Source of the DNA: Pukyongia salina
Lineage (GTDB): Bacteria; Bacteroidota; Bacteroidia; Flavobacteriales; Flavobacteriaceae
DNA length: 64,000 bases
Direction: 5' to 3'
Assembly: GCF_002966125.1 (NCBI RefSeq)
Contig: NZ_CP027062.1
Span: forward strand, 868,001 to 932,000
Part shown: positions 54,190-63,262 of the stretch, piece by piece
How positions within the stretch are numbered: the stretch's first letter is position 1
How the letters are laid out: each line of letters starts with the position of its first letter
The notes under the pieces: generated by a model
Seen by the model: the letters and a program-made list of their open reading frames with translations, nothing else
Database searches by the model: none
Told to the model about the DNA's origin: nothing
Made by a program: the position numbers and the translations under genes

Positions 54190-55131
54190 ATGTCCGCACC
54201 CATTCCAGAACCAAAGATATTTCCTTGCAAGCAGAGTAAGGAACTCGCTCAAAACATCGCCAATGCCTTTGGGATTCCCCTTGGGAAGATTATTACCTCA
54301 ACCTATAGCGATGGTGAATTCCAGCCATCCTTTGAAGAATCGGTGCGAGGAAGCAGGGTATTTATCATTGGTTCTACCTTTCCCAATAGCGACCACCTAA
54401 TGGAAATGCTATTAATGCTGGATGCGGCCAAACGCGCCTCAGCCAGGCATATTACGGCTGTGCTGCCTTATTTTGGATGGGCACGCCAGGACCGAAAAGA
54501 CAAGCCGCGTGTTCCTATCGCAGCTAAACTCGTGGCGAAGATGCTGGAAACGGCAGGTGCAACGCGAATCATTACCATGGACCTGCATGCCGACCAGATC
54601 CAGGGATTCTTCGAAAAGCCGGTAGATCACCTTTTTGCCTCTACCATTTTTCTACCATACCTCAAGAGCCTGAACCTGGACAACCTTACAATCGCCTCCC
54701 CGGATATGGGTGGATCTAAACGTGCCTATGCCTACTCGAAGGCGCTTGAAAGTGATGTTGTGATATGTTACAAGCAGCGTGCTAAGGCAAACGTGATCTC
54801 GCATATGGAGCTAATTGGAGACGTGCAGGGGAAAAACGTGGTCCTGGTAGACGACATGGTGGATACAGCCGGGACACTGGCTAAAGCCGCCGATCTTATG
54901 ATGGAACGCGGAGCCTTGAGTGTACGTGCCATTTGTACTCATCCTATCCTTTCCGGAAACGCCTACGAACGTATCGAAAACTCTAAACTGGAAGAGCTTA
55001 TCGTAACAGATTCTATCCCATTAAGGCAATCGAGCCCTAAGATCAGGGTGTTAACTTGTGCCAATCTGTTTGCAGACGTAATGTTAAGCGTTAACGCGAA
55101 TAAGTCGATAAGCTCGAAGTTCCTGATGTAA
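54190..55131 (+). CDS. prs: Ribose-phosphate pyrophosphokinase
   Basis: This 313-aa PRPP synthetase makes phosphoribosyl pyrophosphate from ribose 5-phosphate and ATP for nucleotide, His, Trp and NAD synthesis. Landmarks are FGWARQDRKDKPRVPIAAKL (ATP loop), ITMDLHADQIQGFF (metal and ribose phosphate binding) and VVLVDDMVDTAGTL (the PRPP-binding loop). Length is normal. It is followed by the L25 ribosomal protein gene, an order commonly seen in bacteria (prs-rplY/ctc-pth). Confidence 0.97.
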   Translation: MSAPIPEPKIFPCKQSKELAQNIANAFGIPLGKIITSTYSDGEFQPSFEESVRGSRVFIIGSTFPNSDHLMEMLLMLDAAKRASARHITAVLPYFGWARQDRKDKPRVPIAAKLVAKMLETAGATRIITMDLHADQIQGFFEKPVDHLFASTIFLPYLKSLNLDNLTIASPDMGGSKRAYAYSKALESDVVICYKQRAKANVISHMELIGDVQGKNVVLVDDMVDTAGTLAKAADLMMERGALSVRAICTHPILSGNAYERIENSKLEELIVTDSIPLRQSSPKIRVLTCANLFADVMLSVNANKSISSKFLM

Positions 55132-55160
55132 TAAATTCAGAATCAAGAGAAAAGATACAG

Positions 55161-55200
55161 AAAGCAGAGGTACCATCCCCAGAGCTAATTCTGCTTTTTT
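55161..55200 (+). terminator. Weak terminator-like hairpin after prs
   Basis: AAAGCAGA and TCTGCTTT form an 8-bp stem around a 21-nt loop, followed by TTT. The long loop makes it a weak candidate. Confidence 0.45.
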
Positions 55201-55237
55201 CTTTACTACTTTTCTTTAGTCTTTTCAGAAAAAAAGC

Positions 55238-55245
55238 TACATTTG
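55238..55245 (+). promoter_or_regulatory. Putative -7 element for rplY
   Basis: TACATTTG matches TAnnTTTG. It leaves an 85-bp leader before the L25 gene, so a translational control structure is possible, but I see no clear one. Confidence 0.55.
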
Positions 55246-55330
55246 CACCCTCCTACGCCAAAACAGGCTTGTTGAAGCCTTATCTCCCTTTGAGAAATGC
55301 GCAGGAACTAGTATAAACTAAAATTATATA

Positions 55331-56005
55331 ATGAAATCAATTACAATCAACGGATCTAAAAGAGAAAGCGTGGGCAAATCGGCAACGAAAGCCTTGCGTA
55401 ATGCTGGAGAGGTTCCTTGCGTAGTATACGGAGGAGACGAGCCTATTCACTTTTCAGCAGATGAACTGGCATTTAAAAACCTTGTGTATACTCCGGATGT
55501 ACATACGGTTGTAATTGCCCTGGAAGATGGCACTAAAGTCAATGCCATACTACAAGACATACAATTCCACCCGGTAAGCGACCGCATCTTACACATCGAC
55601 TTCTATCAGATATTCGACGATAAGGAAGTAATGCTTGAGATCCCGGTTCGTGTGGTTGGAAACTCACGAGGTGTTCGAAATGGAGGGGTTTTACGAATTG
55701 TTACTCGTAAACTTCGAATTAAGGCCATCCCGGAAAATCTTCCCGATTTTATCGAGGTTGATATTACCGAAATGAAAATTGGAAACAAGAAGTATGTTAC
55801 TTCTGTAGCGTCTGACGACTACAAGATCCTCCACCCTGATAACACGGTTATTTGCCAGGTGAGAACTTCACGTACCGCAATTGTGGATGAAGTAGATGAG
55901 GAAGAAGAAGAAGGACTTGAAGGTGAAGAAGGTGCTGAAGAAGGTGCTGAAGGAACTGAGGCTGGTGCCGAAGCTCCTGCTGCTGAAGCTCCTGCAGAAG
56001 AATAA
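55331..56005 (+). CDS. rplY: 50S ribosomal protein L25/general stress protein Ctc
   Basis: This 224-aa CTC-type L25 protein binds 5S rRNA. The N-terminal L25 domain (about 1-93; [25 protein letters not shown] is its beginning) and the C-terminal TL5-like beta domain (about 100-185) are followed by an acidic, Ala/Glu-rich tail ([18 protein letters not shown]...) of about 40 residues. The tail is of low complexity and typical of Bacteroidota homologues. The gene is flanked by prs and pth. Confidence 0.95.
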   Translation: MKSITINGSKRESVGKSATKALRNAGEVPCVVYGGDEPIHFSADELAFKNLVYTPDVHTVVIALEDGTKVNAILQDIQFHPVSDRILHIDFYQIFDDKEVMLEIPVRVVGNSRGVRNGGVLRIVTRKLRIKAIPENLPDFIEVDITEMKIGNKKYVTSVASDDYKILHPDNTVICQVRTSRTAIVDEVDEEEEEGLEGEEGAEEGAEGTEAGAEAPAAEAPAEE

Positions 56006-56026
56006 AGACTTCTCAAGAATATATTT

Positions 56027-56060
56027 AAAAGCATCCGCCTTTGCCGGGTGCTTTTTTTTT
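56027..56060 (+). terminator. Intrinsic terminator after rplY
   Basis: AAAAGCATCCG pairs with CGGGTGCTTTT (one T-G pair) around a 7-nt loop, followed by a T tract of about nine. Confidence 0.85.
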
Positions 56061-56084
56061 ATTTTTACTTTTCAAATAGACTGA

Positions 56085-56717
56085 ATGTTCGCATTTTTCA
56101 GAAAATTATTCGGCAATAAGAACGACGCTCCACTTACAGATGGTGATCCTATGAAAAAATTTCTAATCGCCGGGCTCGGAAATATAGGAGCTCAATATAA
56201 AAACACAAGGCACAACGTTGGTTTTCAAATCCTGGACCGGCTGGCGGAAGAAGAATCCCTGAGTTGGGAAACCGTAAAACTAGGAGATGTAACCACCTAT
56301 AAAAAGAAGGGGCGAACTTTTATACTGCTCAAGCCCAGCACTTATATGAATCTTAGTGGCAAGGCTGTGAAATACTGGTTGGAAAAAGAGAAGATCCCCC
56401 TGCAAAACTTGCTGGTGATAACAGACGACCTCAATTTACCTTTCGGTACCTTGCGGATAAAGATCAAGGGTAGTGATGGCGGACATAACGGGCTGCACGA
56501 CATTCAAAACGTCTTGCAAACCACAAAATACAACCGTTTTCGTTTTGGAATTAGCGACGATTTCTCGAAAGGACGGCAAGTGGATTACGTCTTAGGCGAA
56601 TGGACAGAGGAAGAAAGTGCGAAACTGGGAGAGCGCTTTAAAAAAAGCCGGGAAGTAATAGAAAGTTTCGGTCTGGCAGGCATCAATATTACCATGAATA
56701 CCTTTAACGGAAAGTAA
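56085..56717 (+). CDS. pth: Peptidyl-tRNA hydrolase
   Basis: This 210-aa enzyme frees tRNA from prematurely released peptidyl-tRNA. Pth landmarks are FLIAGLGNIGAQYKNTRHNVGF (catalytic His43, Asn33), LLKPSTYMNLSGKAV and DDLNLPFGTLRIKIKGSDGGHNG. An N-terminal extension of about 22 residues (MFAFFRKLFGNKNDAPLTDG) precedes the usual start MKKFLIAGLG at 56151. Similar short extensions occur in other Flavobacteria. It is 2 bp from ribF. Confidence 0.95.
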   Translation: MFAFFRKLFGNKNDAPLTDGDPMKKFLIAGLGNIGAQYKNTRHNVGFQILDRLAEEESLSWETVKLGDVTTYKKKGRTFILLKPSTYMNLSGKAVKYWLEKEKIPLQNLLVITDDLNLPFGTLRIKIKGSDGGHNGLHDIQNVLQTTKYNRFRFGISDDFSKGRQVDYVLGEWTEEESAKLGERFKKSREVIESFGLAGINITMNTFNGK

Positions 56718-56719
56718 GG

Positions 56720-57652
56720 ATGAAAGAATACAGTTCGGCAACCTCGTATAAAATTGACCAACCCTCTGTAGTTACCATTGGTACGTTCGATGGTGTTCAT
56801 GTAGGCCATAAGGCCATCCTGAAACGCCTGGTAGATTCTGCAGCCAAGGAAGGAATGGTATCTGTATTGCTCACTTTCTTTCCACACCCTCGCATGGTAC
56901 TTCAACAAGGAAGCGATATTAAGCTTATCAATACCATTTCAGAAAAAAAAGAACTCCTATCCAGGACCGGCCTGGATCATCTGGTCGTACACCCATTCAC
57001 AGCCGAATTCTCCAGGATGACTGCAGTAGAATACGTTCGTGATATTTTGGTACATGCACTGGGTGCGAAAAAGGTAATAATTGGATACGACCACCGTTTT
57101 GGGCGAAATAGAACTGCAAGTATAAACGACCTTCGTGAATTTGGATCGCTCTACGAATTTGAAGTTGAAGAAATCTCTGCCCAGGAGATCAGTGAAGTAA
57201 CAGTGAGTTCGACAAAGATCAGAAAAGCCATTGAAGAAGGTGACATCACCACCGCCAATCAATACCTCGGGTATCCTTTCATGCTTAGCGGGGTGGTGGT
57301 TAAAGGGAAGCGTATTGGTCGCACGATCGATTATCCTACGGCTAACCTTCTAATAAAAGAAACATACAAACTTATCCCGGGAAATGGGGTTTATATCGTC
57401 TTTTCAGAAATTAACGGCTCCTTGGTCTATGGAATTACCAGCATAGGTACCAATCCAACGGTAGGTGGTAAAAATAAAACCATTGAGACCTATTTCCTCG
57501 ACTTCAATGAGGATCTTTACGATCGTTCTCTCCGTATAGAATTCATTGCCCGAATAAGGGAGGAAGAAACCTTCGAAACCATGGCAGATCTTAAGGATGC
57601 AATTCAAAAAGACGAAACCTTTGCCAGAAATTATTTAAAGAATTTTGGATAA
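56720..57652 (+). CDS. ribF: Bifunctional riboflavin kinase/FAD synthetase
   Basis: This 310-aa enzyme converts riboflavin to FMN and FMN to FAD. The N-terminal nucleotidyltransferase-like FAD synthetase domain has GTFDGVHVGH at 21-30 and a second motif, VSSTKIRKAIEEGD. The C-terminal riboflavin kinase domain begins at about 185 (GVVVKGKRIGRTIDYPTANL). Length and order are those of the prokaryotic RibF. It sits in a pth-ribF-HTTM unit, and the next gene overlaps its end by 8 bp. Confidence 0.95.
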   Translation: MKEYSSATSYKIDQPSVVTIGTFDGVHVGHKAILKRLVDSAAKEGMVSVLLTFFPHPRMVLQQGSDIKLINTISEKKELLSRTGLDHLVVHPFTAEFSRMTAVEYVRDILVHALGAKKVIIGYDHRFGRNRTASINDLREFGSLYEFEVEEISAQEISEVTVSSTKIRKAIEEGDITTANQYLGYPFMLSGVVVKGKRIGRTIDYPTANLLIKETYKLIPGNGVYIVFSEINGSLVYGITSIGTNPTVGGKNKTIETYFLDFNEDLYDRSLRIEFIARIREEETFETMADLKDAIQKDETFARNYLKNFG

Positions 57653-58973
57653 GATCCTTTTCAGGCATATTGACAATACAGGGCTCGTACTCTGGCGGGT
57701 TGTATTTGGATTGCTTATTACCATCGAAGCTTTTGGAGCCATCGCCACCGGATGGGTGAAACGAACCCTCGTAGAACCCGAATTTACTTTCAACTTTATA
57801 GGTTTCGATTTTTTACAGCCTCTCCCGGGTAATGGCATGTATTTTTATTTTGCGCTCATGGGTGTTTTTGGACTCTGCGTCATGCTTGGGTACAAGTATC
57901 GATATAGTATGGCTGCTTATGCACTCATGTGGACAGCGGTATATTTAATGCAGAAAACATCGTACAACAACCATTATTACCTGATGATGCTGCTCTGCTG
58001 GATCATGGTCTTTTTGCCCGCCAATCGATGGTTTTCTCTCGATGCCAGGCGAAATCCAGCATTAAAATCTCCTTCTATGCCGCAGTGGGTGAAGATCACT
58101 GTAATATTACAAGTTGGGATCGTGTATACCTACGCTTCCATTGCAAAGTTGTACCCGGACTGGCTGGATGCAACCGTAGCCCAGTACTTCATGAGCGGGA
58201 AAAAGCACTACTGGTTAATTGGTGATCTCCTGCAACAAAGCTGGGTACACTGGTGTATTGCCTATGTAGGGATTTTATTCGATCTTCTTATTGTGCCACT
58301 TTTACTCTGGAAACGAACGCGTGTGGTTGCTTTCTGGATCTCGGTTTTCTTTCACCTGTTCAATTCGATCGTATTTCAGATAGGTATCTTTCCTTATATG
58401 TCGATGGCGTTTGCCTTTTTCTTTTTTTCTTCGGAAACTTTACAAAAATGGTTTCTTCGGAAGAGAAAAATTGTCTATACGGACGGGCAAATAATTGTCC
58501 CGAAATATAAACCTGTTCTCATTAGCGTTCTCTCTGTTTATTTCATTATACAATTATCGCTTCCACTTCGCCATTGGTTCTTTAAAGACGATGTTCTCTG
58601 GACCGAAGAAGCACATCGCCTTAGCTGGCGCATGATGCTGCGCTCAAAAAGAGGGCTGCTAACGGTCTGGATAGAGGATAAATCCACCGGAGAACGAGAA
58701 CGATACGGATTTTCGAATTTGCTAAGTGCTAAGCAGAATCGAAATGTGAGAACCAAGCCCGACCTGTTGTGGCAATTAGCACAGCGTATTAAAAAGATCG
58801 AGGCAGAGAAAGGTAGGGATGTGGCTGTATTTATGGATGTTCAAGTAAAGATAAACGACGGCGAATTCCATCGACTTATCGATCTTGAAACCGACCTCGC
58901 CGCTCAAAAATGGCATCATTTTAAACATCACGATTGGATACTTCCTTCCCCGGATGATTATCATAAAAAATAA
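57645..58973 (+). CDS. HTTM domain (vitamin K-dependent gamma-carboxylase-like) membrane protein
   Basis: This 442-aa protein has an N-terminal HTTM membrane domain with repeated helices (about 10-285) and family-like motifs NTGLVLWRVVFGLLITIEAF, KTSYNNHYYLMMLLCWIMVF and YTYASIAKLYPDWL. The C-terminal part (300-442) is a soluble domain resembling the extension of vitamin K-dependent gamma-carboxylases. The only plausible start is the TTG at 57645, overlapping ribF by 8 bp. In animals the family carboxylates Glu, while bacterial members are mostly uncharacterised. Its substrate and whether it needs a quinone cofactor are unknown. Confidence 0.9.
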   Translation: MDKILFRHIDNTGLVLWRVVFGLLITIEAFGAIATGWVKRTLVEPEFTFNFIGFDFLQPLPGNGMYFYFALMGVFGLCVMLGYKYRYSMAAYALMWTAVYLMQKTSYNNHYYLMMLLCWIMVFLPANRWFSLDARRNPALKSPSMPQWVKITVILQVGIVYTYASIAKLYPDWLDATVAQYFMSGKKHYWLIGDLLQQSWVHWCIAYVGILFDLLIVPLLLWKRTRVVAFWISVFFHLFNSIVFQIGIFPYMSMAFAFFFFSSETLQKWFLRKRKIVYTDGQIIVPKYKPVLISVLSVYFIIQLSLPLRHWFFKDDVLWTEEAHRLSWRMMLRSKRGLLTVWIEDKSTGERERYGFSNLLSAKQNRNVRTKPDLLWQLAQRIKKIEAEKGRDVAVFMDVQVKINDGEFHRLIDLETDLAAQKWHHFKHHDWILPSPDDYHKK

Positions 58974-58995
58974 GGACTTAAGCAGGCATTTTTAC

Positions 58996-59003
58996 TAACT
59001 TTG
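58996..59003 (+). promoter_or_regulatory. Putative -7 element for serS
   Basis: TAACTTTG matches TAnnTTTG, 52 bp before the serS ATG. Confidence 0.5.
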
Positions 59004-59055
59004 CCCCTGCTCTCTTATGATTTGATCATGGAGAGTGTTTAAATTTTAAAGGCAG

Positions 59056-60327
59056 ATGTTACAGGTAAACGAAATTCGCGAACAGAAAGAAGCATTTATA
59101 AAGGCCCTTGCTAAAAGAGGCATGGATGCCACGGCCGATATCGAAGCCGTTTTACAGGCAGATGAGGAAAGGCGGAGCACCCAGGCTAAACTTGATGAAA
59201 CCCTGGCCGAATCGAATAGATATTCTAAGGAGATCGGGATGCTCTTCAAGAACGGAGAGATCGACAAAGCCAACGCTTTGAAAGAAAAAACTGTAGCGCT
59301 TAAAGAGGAGTCGAAAGTACTACAGGAACAACTTTCAACTGCCACCGATACCATGGAGCAGCTGTTGTACATACTGCCCAACATCCCGCACGAAAGCGTT
59401 CCTGCCGGTACAGACGAGAATGATAATGAAGAGGTATTTTCGGAGGGAGAGATCCCCGCTTTGAGTGGTGATGCCCTGCCCCATTGGGAACTCGCTAAAA
59501 AATACGACCTGATCGATTTCGAGTTGGGTGTAAAGGTAACCGGAGCCGGATTTCCTGTGTTTAAAGGAAAAGGTGCCAAATTACAACGGGCACTTATTAC
59601 CTATTTCCTCGATAAGAATACCGCCGCCGGATACACCGAATACCAGGTTCCTCATCTAGTAAATGAAGCCAGTGGGTACGGCACCGGACAACTCCCGGAT
59701 AAGGAAGGACAGATGTATCATGTAACCGGTGACGATCTGTATTTAATCCCAACCGCCGAAGTTCCGGTAACTAATTTGTTTCGTGGAGATCTGTTGATGC
59801 ATAATCAGCTCCCCATTTGCTGTACAGGCTATACACCTTGCTTTAGAAGAGAAGCAGGAAGCTATGGGGCCCATGTTCGAGGGCTGAACCGCCTGCATCA
59901 ATTTGATAAAGTAGAGATCGTACGAATAGAACATCCCGATAATAGCTACGCAGCATTGGACGGTATGGTTGATCACGTTAAAGGAATTCTTCGTGATCTT
60001 AAATTACCCTATCGCATTTTAAGGCTATGCGGGGGTGATCTAGGATTTACTTCTGCCCTTACCTACGATTTCGAGGTGTTTTCAACAGCTCAGGATCGCT
60101 GGCTGGAAATTTCTTCGGTCTCTAATTTTGAAACTTTTCAGGCAAACCGTCTTAAACTTCGATTTAAAGATGCCGATGGAAAGAATCAATTAGTTCATAC
60201 TCTTAATGGAAGCGCCCTGGCCCTTCCAAGGGTAATTGCAGGTATTCTTGAAAATTATCAGACCCCGGAAGGTATAAAGATCCCCGATGTACTTGTTCCT
60301 TATTGTGGTTTTGATATGATCGTCTAA
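59056..60327 (+). CDS. serS: Seryl-tRNA synthetase
   Basis: This class II synthetase of 423 aa charges tRNA-Ser, such as the one at the left end of the window. The N-terminal tRNA-binding coiled coil is residues about 25-105 (heptads of E/K/L). Motif 2 is seen as CFRREAGSYG, and motif 3 as LNGSALALPRVIAGILEN near the C-terminus. Length is normal. A possible short hairpin follows the stop (60347-60365). Confidence 0.97.
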   Translation: MLQVNEIREQKEAFIKALAKRGMDATADIEAVLQADEERRSTQAKLDETLAESNRYSKEIGMLFKNGEIDKANALKEKTVALKEESKVLQEQLSTATDTMEQLLYILPNIPHESVPAGTDENDNEEVFSEGEIPALSGDALPHWELAKKYDLIDFELGVKVTGAGFPVFKGKGAKLQRALITYFLDKNTAAGYTEYQVPHLVNEASGYGTGQLPDKEGQMYHVTGDDLYLIPTAEVPVTNLFRGDLLMHNQLPICCTGYTPCFRREAGSYGAHVRGLNRLHQFDKVEIVRIEHPDNSYAALDGMVDHVKGILRDLKLPYRILRLCGGDLGFTSALTYDFEVFSTAQDRWLEISSVSNFETFQANRLKLRFKDADGKNQLVHTLNGSALALPRVIAGILENYQTPEGIKIPDVLVPYCGFDMIV

Positions 60328-60383
60328 GAAGCGGCCTTGTTTTTGATATACCTTTTCCGGTATCATTTCGTTATATTTACCCT

Positions 60384-62165
60384 ATGCGCATTATAGTACT
60401 TTTACTCTTATTGGCGCTGGCCACACCCTGTGTTGGCCAGAATGAGCTATTGGCTAAAAATTATTTCGACAGGGGAGAATACGATAAAGCCCTTTCCCTT
60501 TACGATAAGCTGTATAGTAAAAATCCCGGACGTCTCGATTTCTTTCTGTATATCATTCAGTCTAACCAACAGTTGGAAAAATTCTCTGTTGCTGAAGAAA
60601 TGCTGATCGAAAAATTGAGTGGACGAAGAATTATTCCTCAATTATATGTAGAGTTAGGCTATAATTATTCTTTACAGGATAAGGATTCGTTGTCCCAGGT
60701 GAATTATCGAAAAGCAATTGAGTACACCCTTGAAAATCCTGTGTACGCCTACTCGATAGGAAAGAGTTTTGAAGAATACAGCTTGCTGGACGAGGCGGTC
60801 GAGGTATACGAATCTGCCATGGACAGGGATCCCAACAAGGATTATAATGTTCAACTCGCCAGGATCTATGGCGAATTGGGGAAGTTGGAAGAAATGTTCG
60901 ACACCTACCTCAACCTTATGCAGAGTAATCCGGCATACCGTTCTATCGCAAAACGAAATTTTAGTCAGTATGTCACCGAAGACCCCATCAACGAAGCCAA
61001 TGTTATTCTTCGGAAGACACTATTAAAGAAATCTCAATCCAATCCGAATACATTATATAACGAGCTTCTTAGCTGGCTTTTCATTCAGCAAAAAGATTTC
61101 AAGAAGGCCTTTACCCAGGAGAAGGCTATTTACAGAAGAGACCAACGGGATCTCACCGGGATAGTGGATCTGGCTCTTATCGCTATGGGAGAAAAAGATT
61201 ATGAAAGCGCAAGAGAGATCGTGGATTTCATTATAGAGAATGCGCCCACCATGCAGGCCGCAATGCAAGGGCAGCAATACCGAATGAAGATCATGCTGGA
61301 TACTGCGCAACTAAAAGACTATCCCCGAATAGAAACCGAGTTCGAAAAATTACTTGAGAGCTTTGGCAAGAATGGCAATTCATACGGTTTACAGTTAGAC
61401 TATAATCACTTTCTCGCATTTCAGGCAGGAAAGAAAGAAAAGGCCATCGCCAACTTAAAGATCCTGGCGAACGAGGAATTGTCCATATATCAGCAGGCAA
61501 GGGTAAAAATGGAGCTGGCAGATATATTGGTATTTGATGAAAAATTCAACCAGGCGCTTATCTACTATTCTCAAATTCAGAAAAAAGTAAAGAACGATGT
61601 GCTTGCGCAGGAAGCCAGGTTTAAAGTGGCTAAGACAAGTTACTATAAAGGAGACTTTCAATGGGCCCAGGTACAGTTGGATGTCTTGAAGAAATCATCT
61701 TCCCAACTTATCTCCAATGACGCTATGGAATTAAGCCTGATGATCCGTGACAATTCGCTGGAGGATTCTACACAAACGGCACTTAAAAAGTTTGCAAGGG
61801 CAGATCTGTTGGCATTACAGAACAGGTTCCCGGAAGCAATAGCCGCATTGGACGAAATTTTACTAAATCACAAAGGCGAGAAAATTGAAGACGAAGCTTT
61901 ATTGAAACAGGGGAAGCTTTTTGAAAGTACCTTGCAGTTTGAAAAAGCTGAAGCCAACTACCAAAAGATCATCGAATTCTACAAGGAGGATATCCTGGCA
62001 GACGATGCCTTCTTCCGTCTGGCCAAATTATATGAGACCCAACTAGGAGCACCCGAAAAAGCCAAAGACCTCTACGAACAGATCATCTATGACTTTGCAG
62101 ATAGTATTTATTTTGTGGAGGCCCGAAAGCGATTCAGGATGTTAAGAGGGGATGCCATCGAGTAA
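60384..62165 (+). CDS. Secreted TPR-repeat protein
   Basis: This 593-aa protein has a signal peptide (about 1-18, TPCVGQ) and is otherwise entirely made of tetratricopeptide repeats: NYFDRGEYDKALSLYDKLYS, LDEAVEVYESAMDRDP, RFPEAIAALDEILLNHKG, FEKAEANYQKIIEFYKED, PEKAKDLYEQIIYDF. TPR proteins of this kind in Bacteroidota often act as periplasmic scaffolds. Its partner is unknown. TATATTTA at 60372-60379 is a near match to a -7 element just before the ATG. Confidence 0.9.
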   Translation: MRIIVLLLLLALATPCVGQNELLAKNYFDRGEYDKALSLYDKLYSKNPGRLDFFLYIIQSNQQLEKFSVAEEMLIEKLSGRRIIPQLYVELGYNYSLQDKDSLSQVNYRKAIEYTLENPVYAYSIGKSFEEYSLLDEAVEVYESAMDRDPNKDYNVQLARIYGELGKLEEMFDTYLNLMQSNPAYRSIAKRNFSQYVTEDPINEANVILRKTLLKKSQSNPNTLYNELLSWLFIQQKDFKKAFTQEKAIYRRDQRDLTGIVDLALIAMGEKDYESAREIVDFIIENAPTMQAAMQGQQYRMKIMLDTAQLKDYPRIETEFEKLLESFGKNGNSYGLQLDYNHFLAFQAGKKEKAIANLKILANEELSIYQQARVKMELADILVFDEKFNQALIYYSQIQKKVKNDVLAQEARFKVAKTSYYKGDFQWAQVQLDVLKKSSSQLISNDAMELSLMIRDNSLEDSTQTALKKFARADLLALQNRFPEAIAALDEILLNHKGEKIEDEALLKQGKLFESTLQFEKAEANYQKIIEFYKEDILADDAFFRLAKLYETQLGAPEKAKDLYEQIIYDFADSIYFVEARKRFRMLRGDAIE

Positions 62166-62239
62166 TCCCAATATCTCAGCTTCTGGCAGGTGGTTTTTCT
62201 TTTCTATATTTAGCAATTATAATCTATTAGCATTTTCGC

Positions 62240-62899
62240 ATGGCAAGAGTTCGGAAAATAGACTGGCTCAATCATTCTCTGGAGTTTTTGGTAGTAGTGG
62301 TGGGTATTTTGATCGCCTTTCAGTTAAATACCTGTTCAGAAGAGAAGAAAGAAGCGCAGATCGTCCAGCGACATACTACCAACATCATAGCCGAAACTAA
62401 ATTCAACCGTAATAATATCGAGCGAACTTTGACACAATGTGAAAATTTGAAAGCCAAAATCGATACCCTATTAATTGAAGTTACTTCGGGCCAAAATGTT
62501 GAAAAGATAAATAGCCTTAGTTTGGAAGCCCTTCAGTTAAATAATGGTTATTATAAACAGAATGCATACAATGCTGTGGTAGAAACTGGCGATATGCGAT
62601 TGTATGAAGATGTAGAATTAAGAGATGATATCATTTCCCTGTACGAATATTACGCCTGGGCAAAAGGGATCGATGAAGCTACATTAGAGACGTACACAAC
62701 TTACTATTACCCTTATGCGGTGGAAAATTTCGATCTGATAAATGGTGAACCTCAAGCCATCGAAAAATACAATAACCGGAAGTTTGGCAACATCCTAGCC
62801 GGTTATAGTTATATGATGAAATTTAGGATAGAGAAACAAAAGGAGTTGTTAGAAAAGACAACCGAATTTTTGGATAAATATGATCACAGTAGTGATTAG
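62240..62899 (+). CDS. DUF6090 family membrane-anchored protein
   Basis: This 219-aa protein has an N-terminal basic stretch, one helix (about 13-28, SLEFLVVVVGILIAFQLN) and a helical soluble domain. LNHSLEFLVVVVGI and the run of helices ending in YVSYMM-like sequence are what I recognise as the DUF6090 family, common in Bacteroidota. The function is not known. A Cys at 32 follows the helix, but the N-terminus does not look like a lipobox. Confidence 0.82.
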   Translation: MARVRKIDWLNHSLEFLVVVVGILIAFQLNTCSEEKKEAQIVQRHTTNIIAETKFNRNNIERTLTQCENLKAKIDTLLIEVTSGQNVEKINSLSLEALQLNNGYYKQNAYNAVVETGDMRLYEDVELRDDIISLYEYYAWAKGIDEATLETYTTYYYPYAVENFDLINGEPQAIEKYNNRKFGNILAGYSYMMKFRIEKQKELLEKTTEFLDKYDHSSD

Positions 62900-62929
62900 T
62901 ATAAATTCCGTTCAATAAATTAATAAAGC

Positions 62930-63238
62930 ATGTACATATACAATGTTACCATAAATATAGACGAAGATATCCACGACAAATGGTTACAATGGATGCAAAC
63001 CGAACACATCCCGGCCATGCTGGATACTGGAAAATTTAGCAAAGCCCTGATGACCCGTGTACGGGTAGAGGAAGAAATGGGTGGGATCACCTACTCGATT
63101 CAATATCGTACAGATTCGCTTGAAACGCTTCAGAAATATTACAAGGAGAATGCTCCGTCCCTAAGGGCACAGAGTAAACCCTTTGAGGGCAAATTTGTAG
63201 CTTTTCGTACCGAACTTGAAGTGGTTAGTGAACAGTAA
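62930..63238 (+). CDS. DUF4286 family protein
   Basis: This 102-aa protein has no signal or membrane segment. It begins MYIYNVTINIDEDIHDKWLQWM and continues TEHIPAMLDTGKFSKALM. This matches the DUF4286 family, a small ferredoxin-like-fold (dimeric alpha/beta barrel type) protein. No enzymatic role is established. A 7-bp hairpin (63249-63267) lies between its stop and that of the convergent OmpA gene. Confidence 0.88.
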   Translation: MYIYNVTINIDEDIHDKWLQWMQTEHIPAMLDTGKFSKALMTRVRVEEEMGGITYSIQYRTDSLETLQKYYKENAPSLRAQSKPFEGKFVAFRTELEVVSEQ

Positions 63239-63262
63239 CCAGATTTAGATTAAGAGTGAGTC

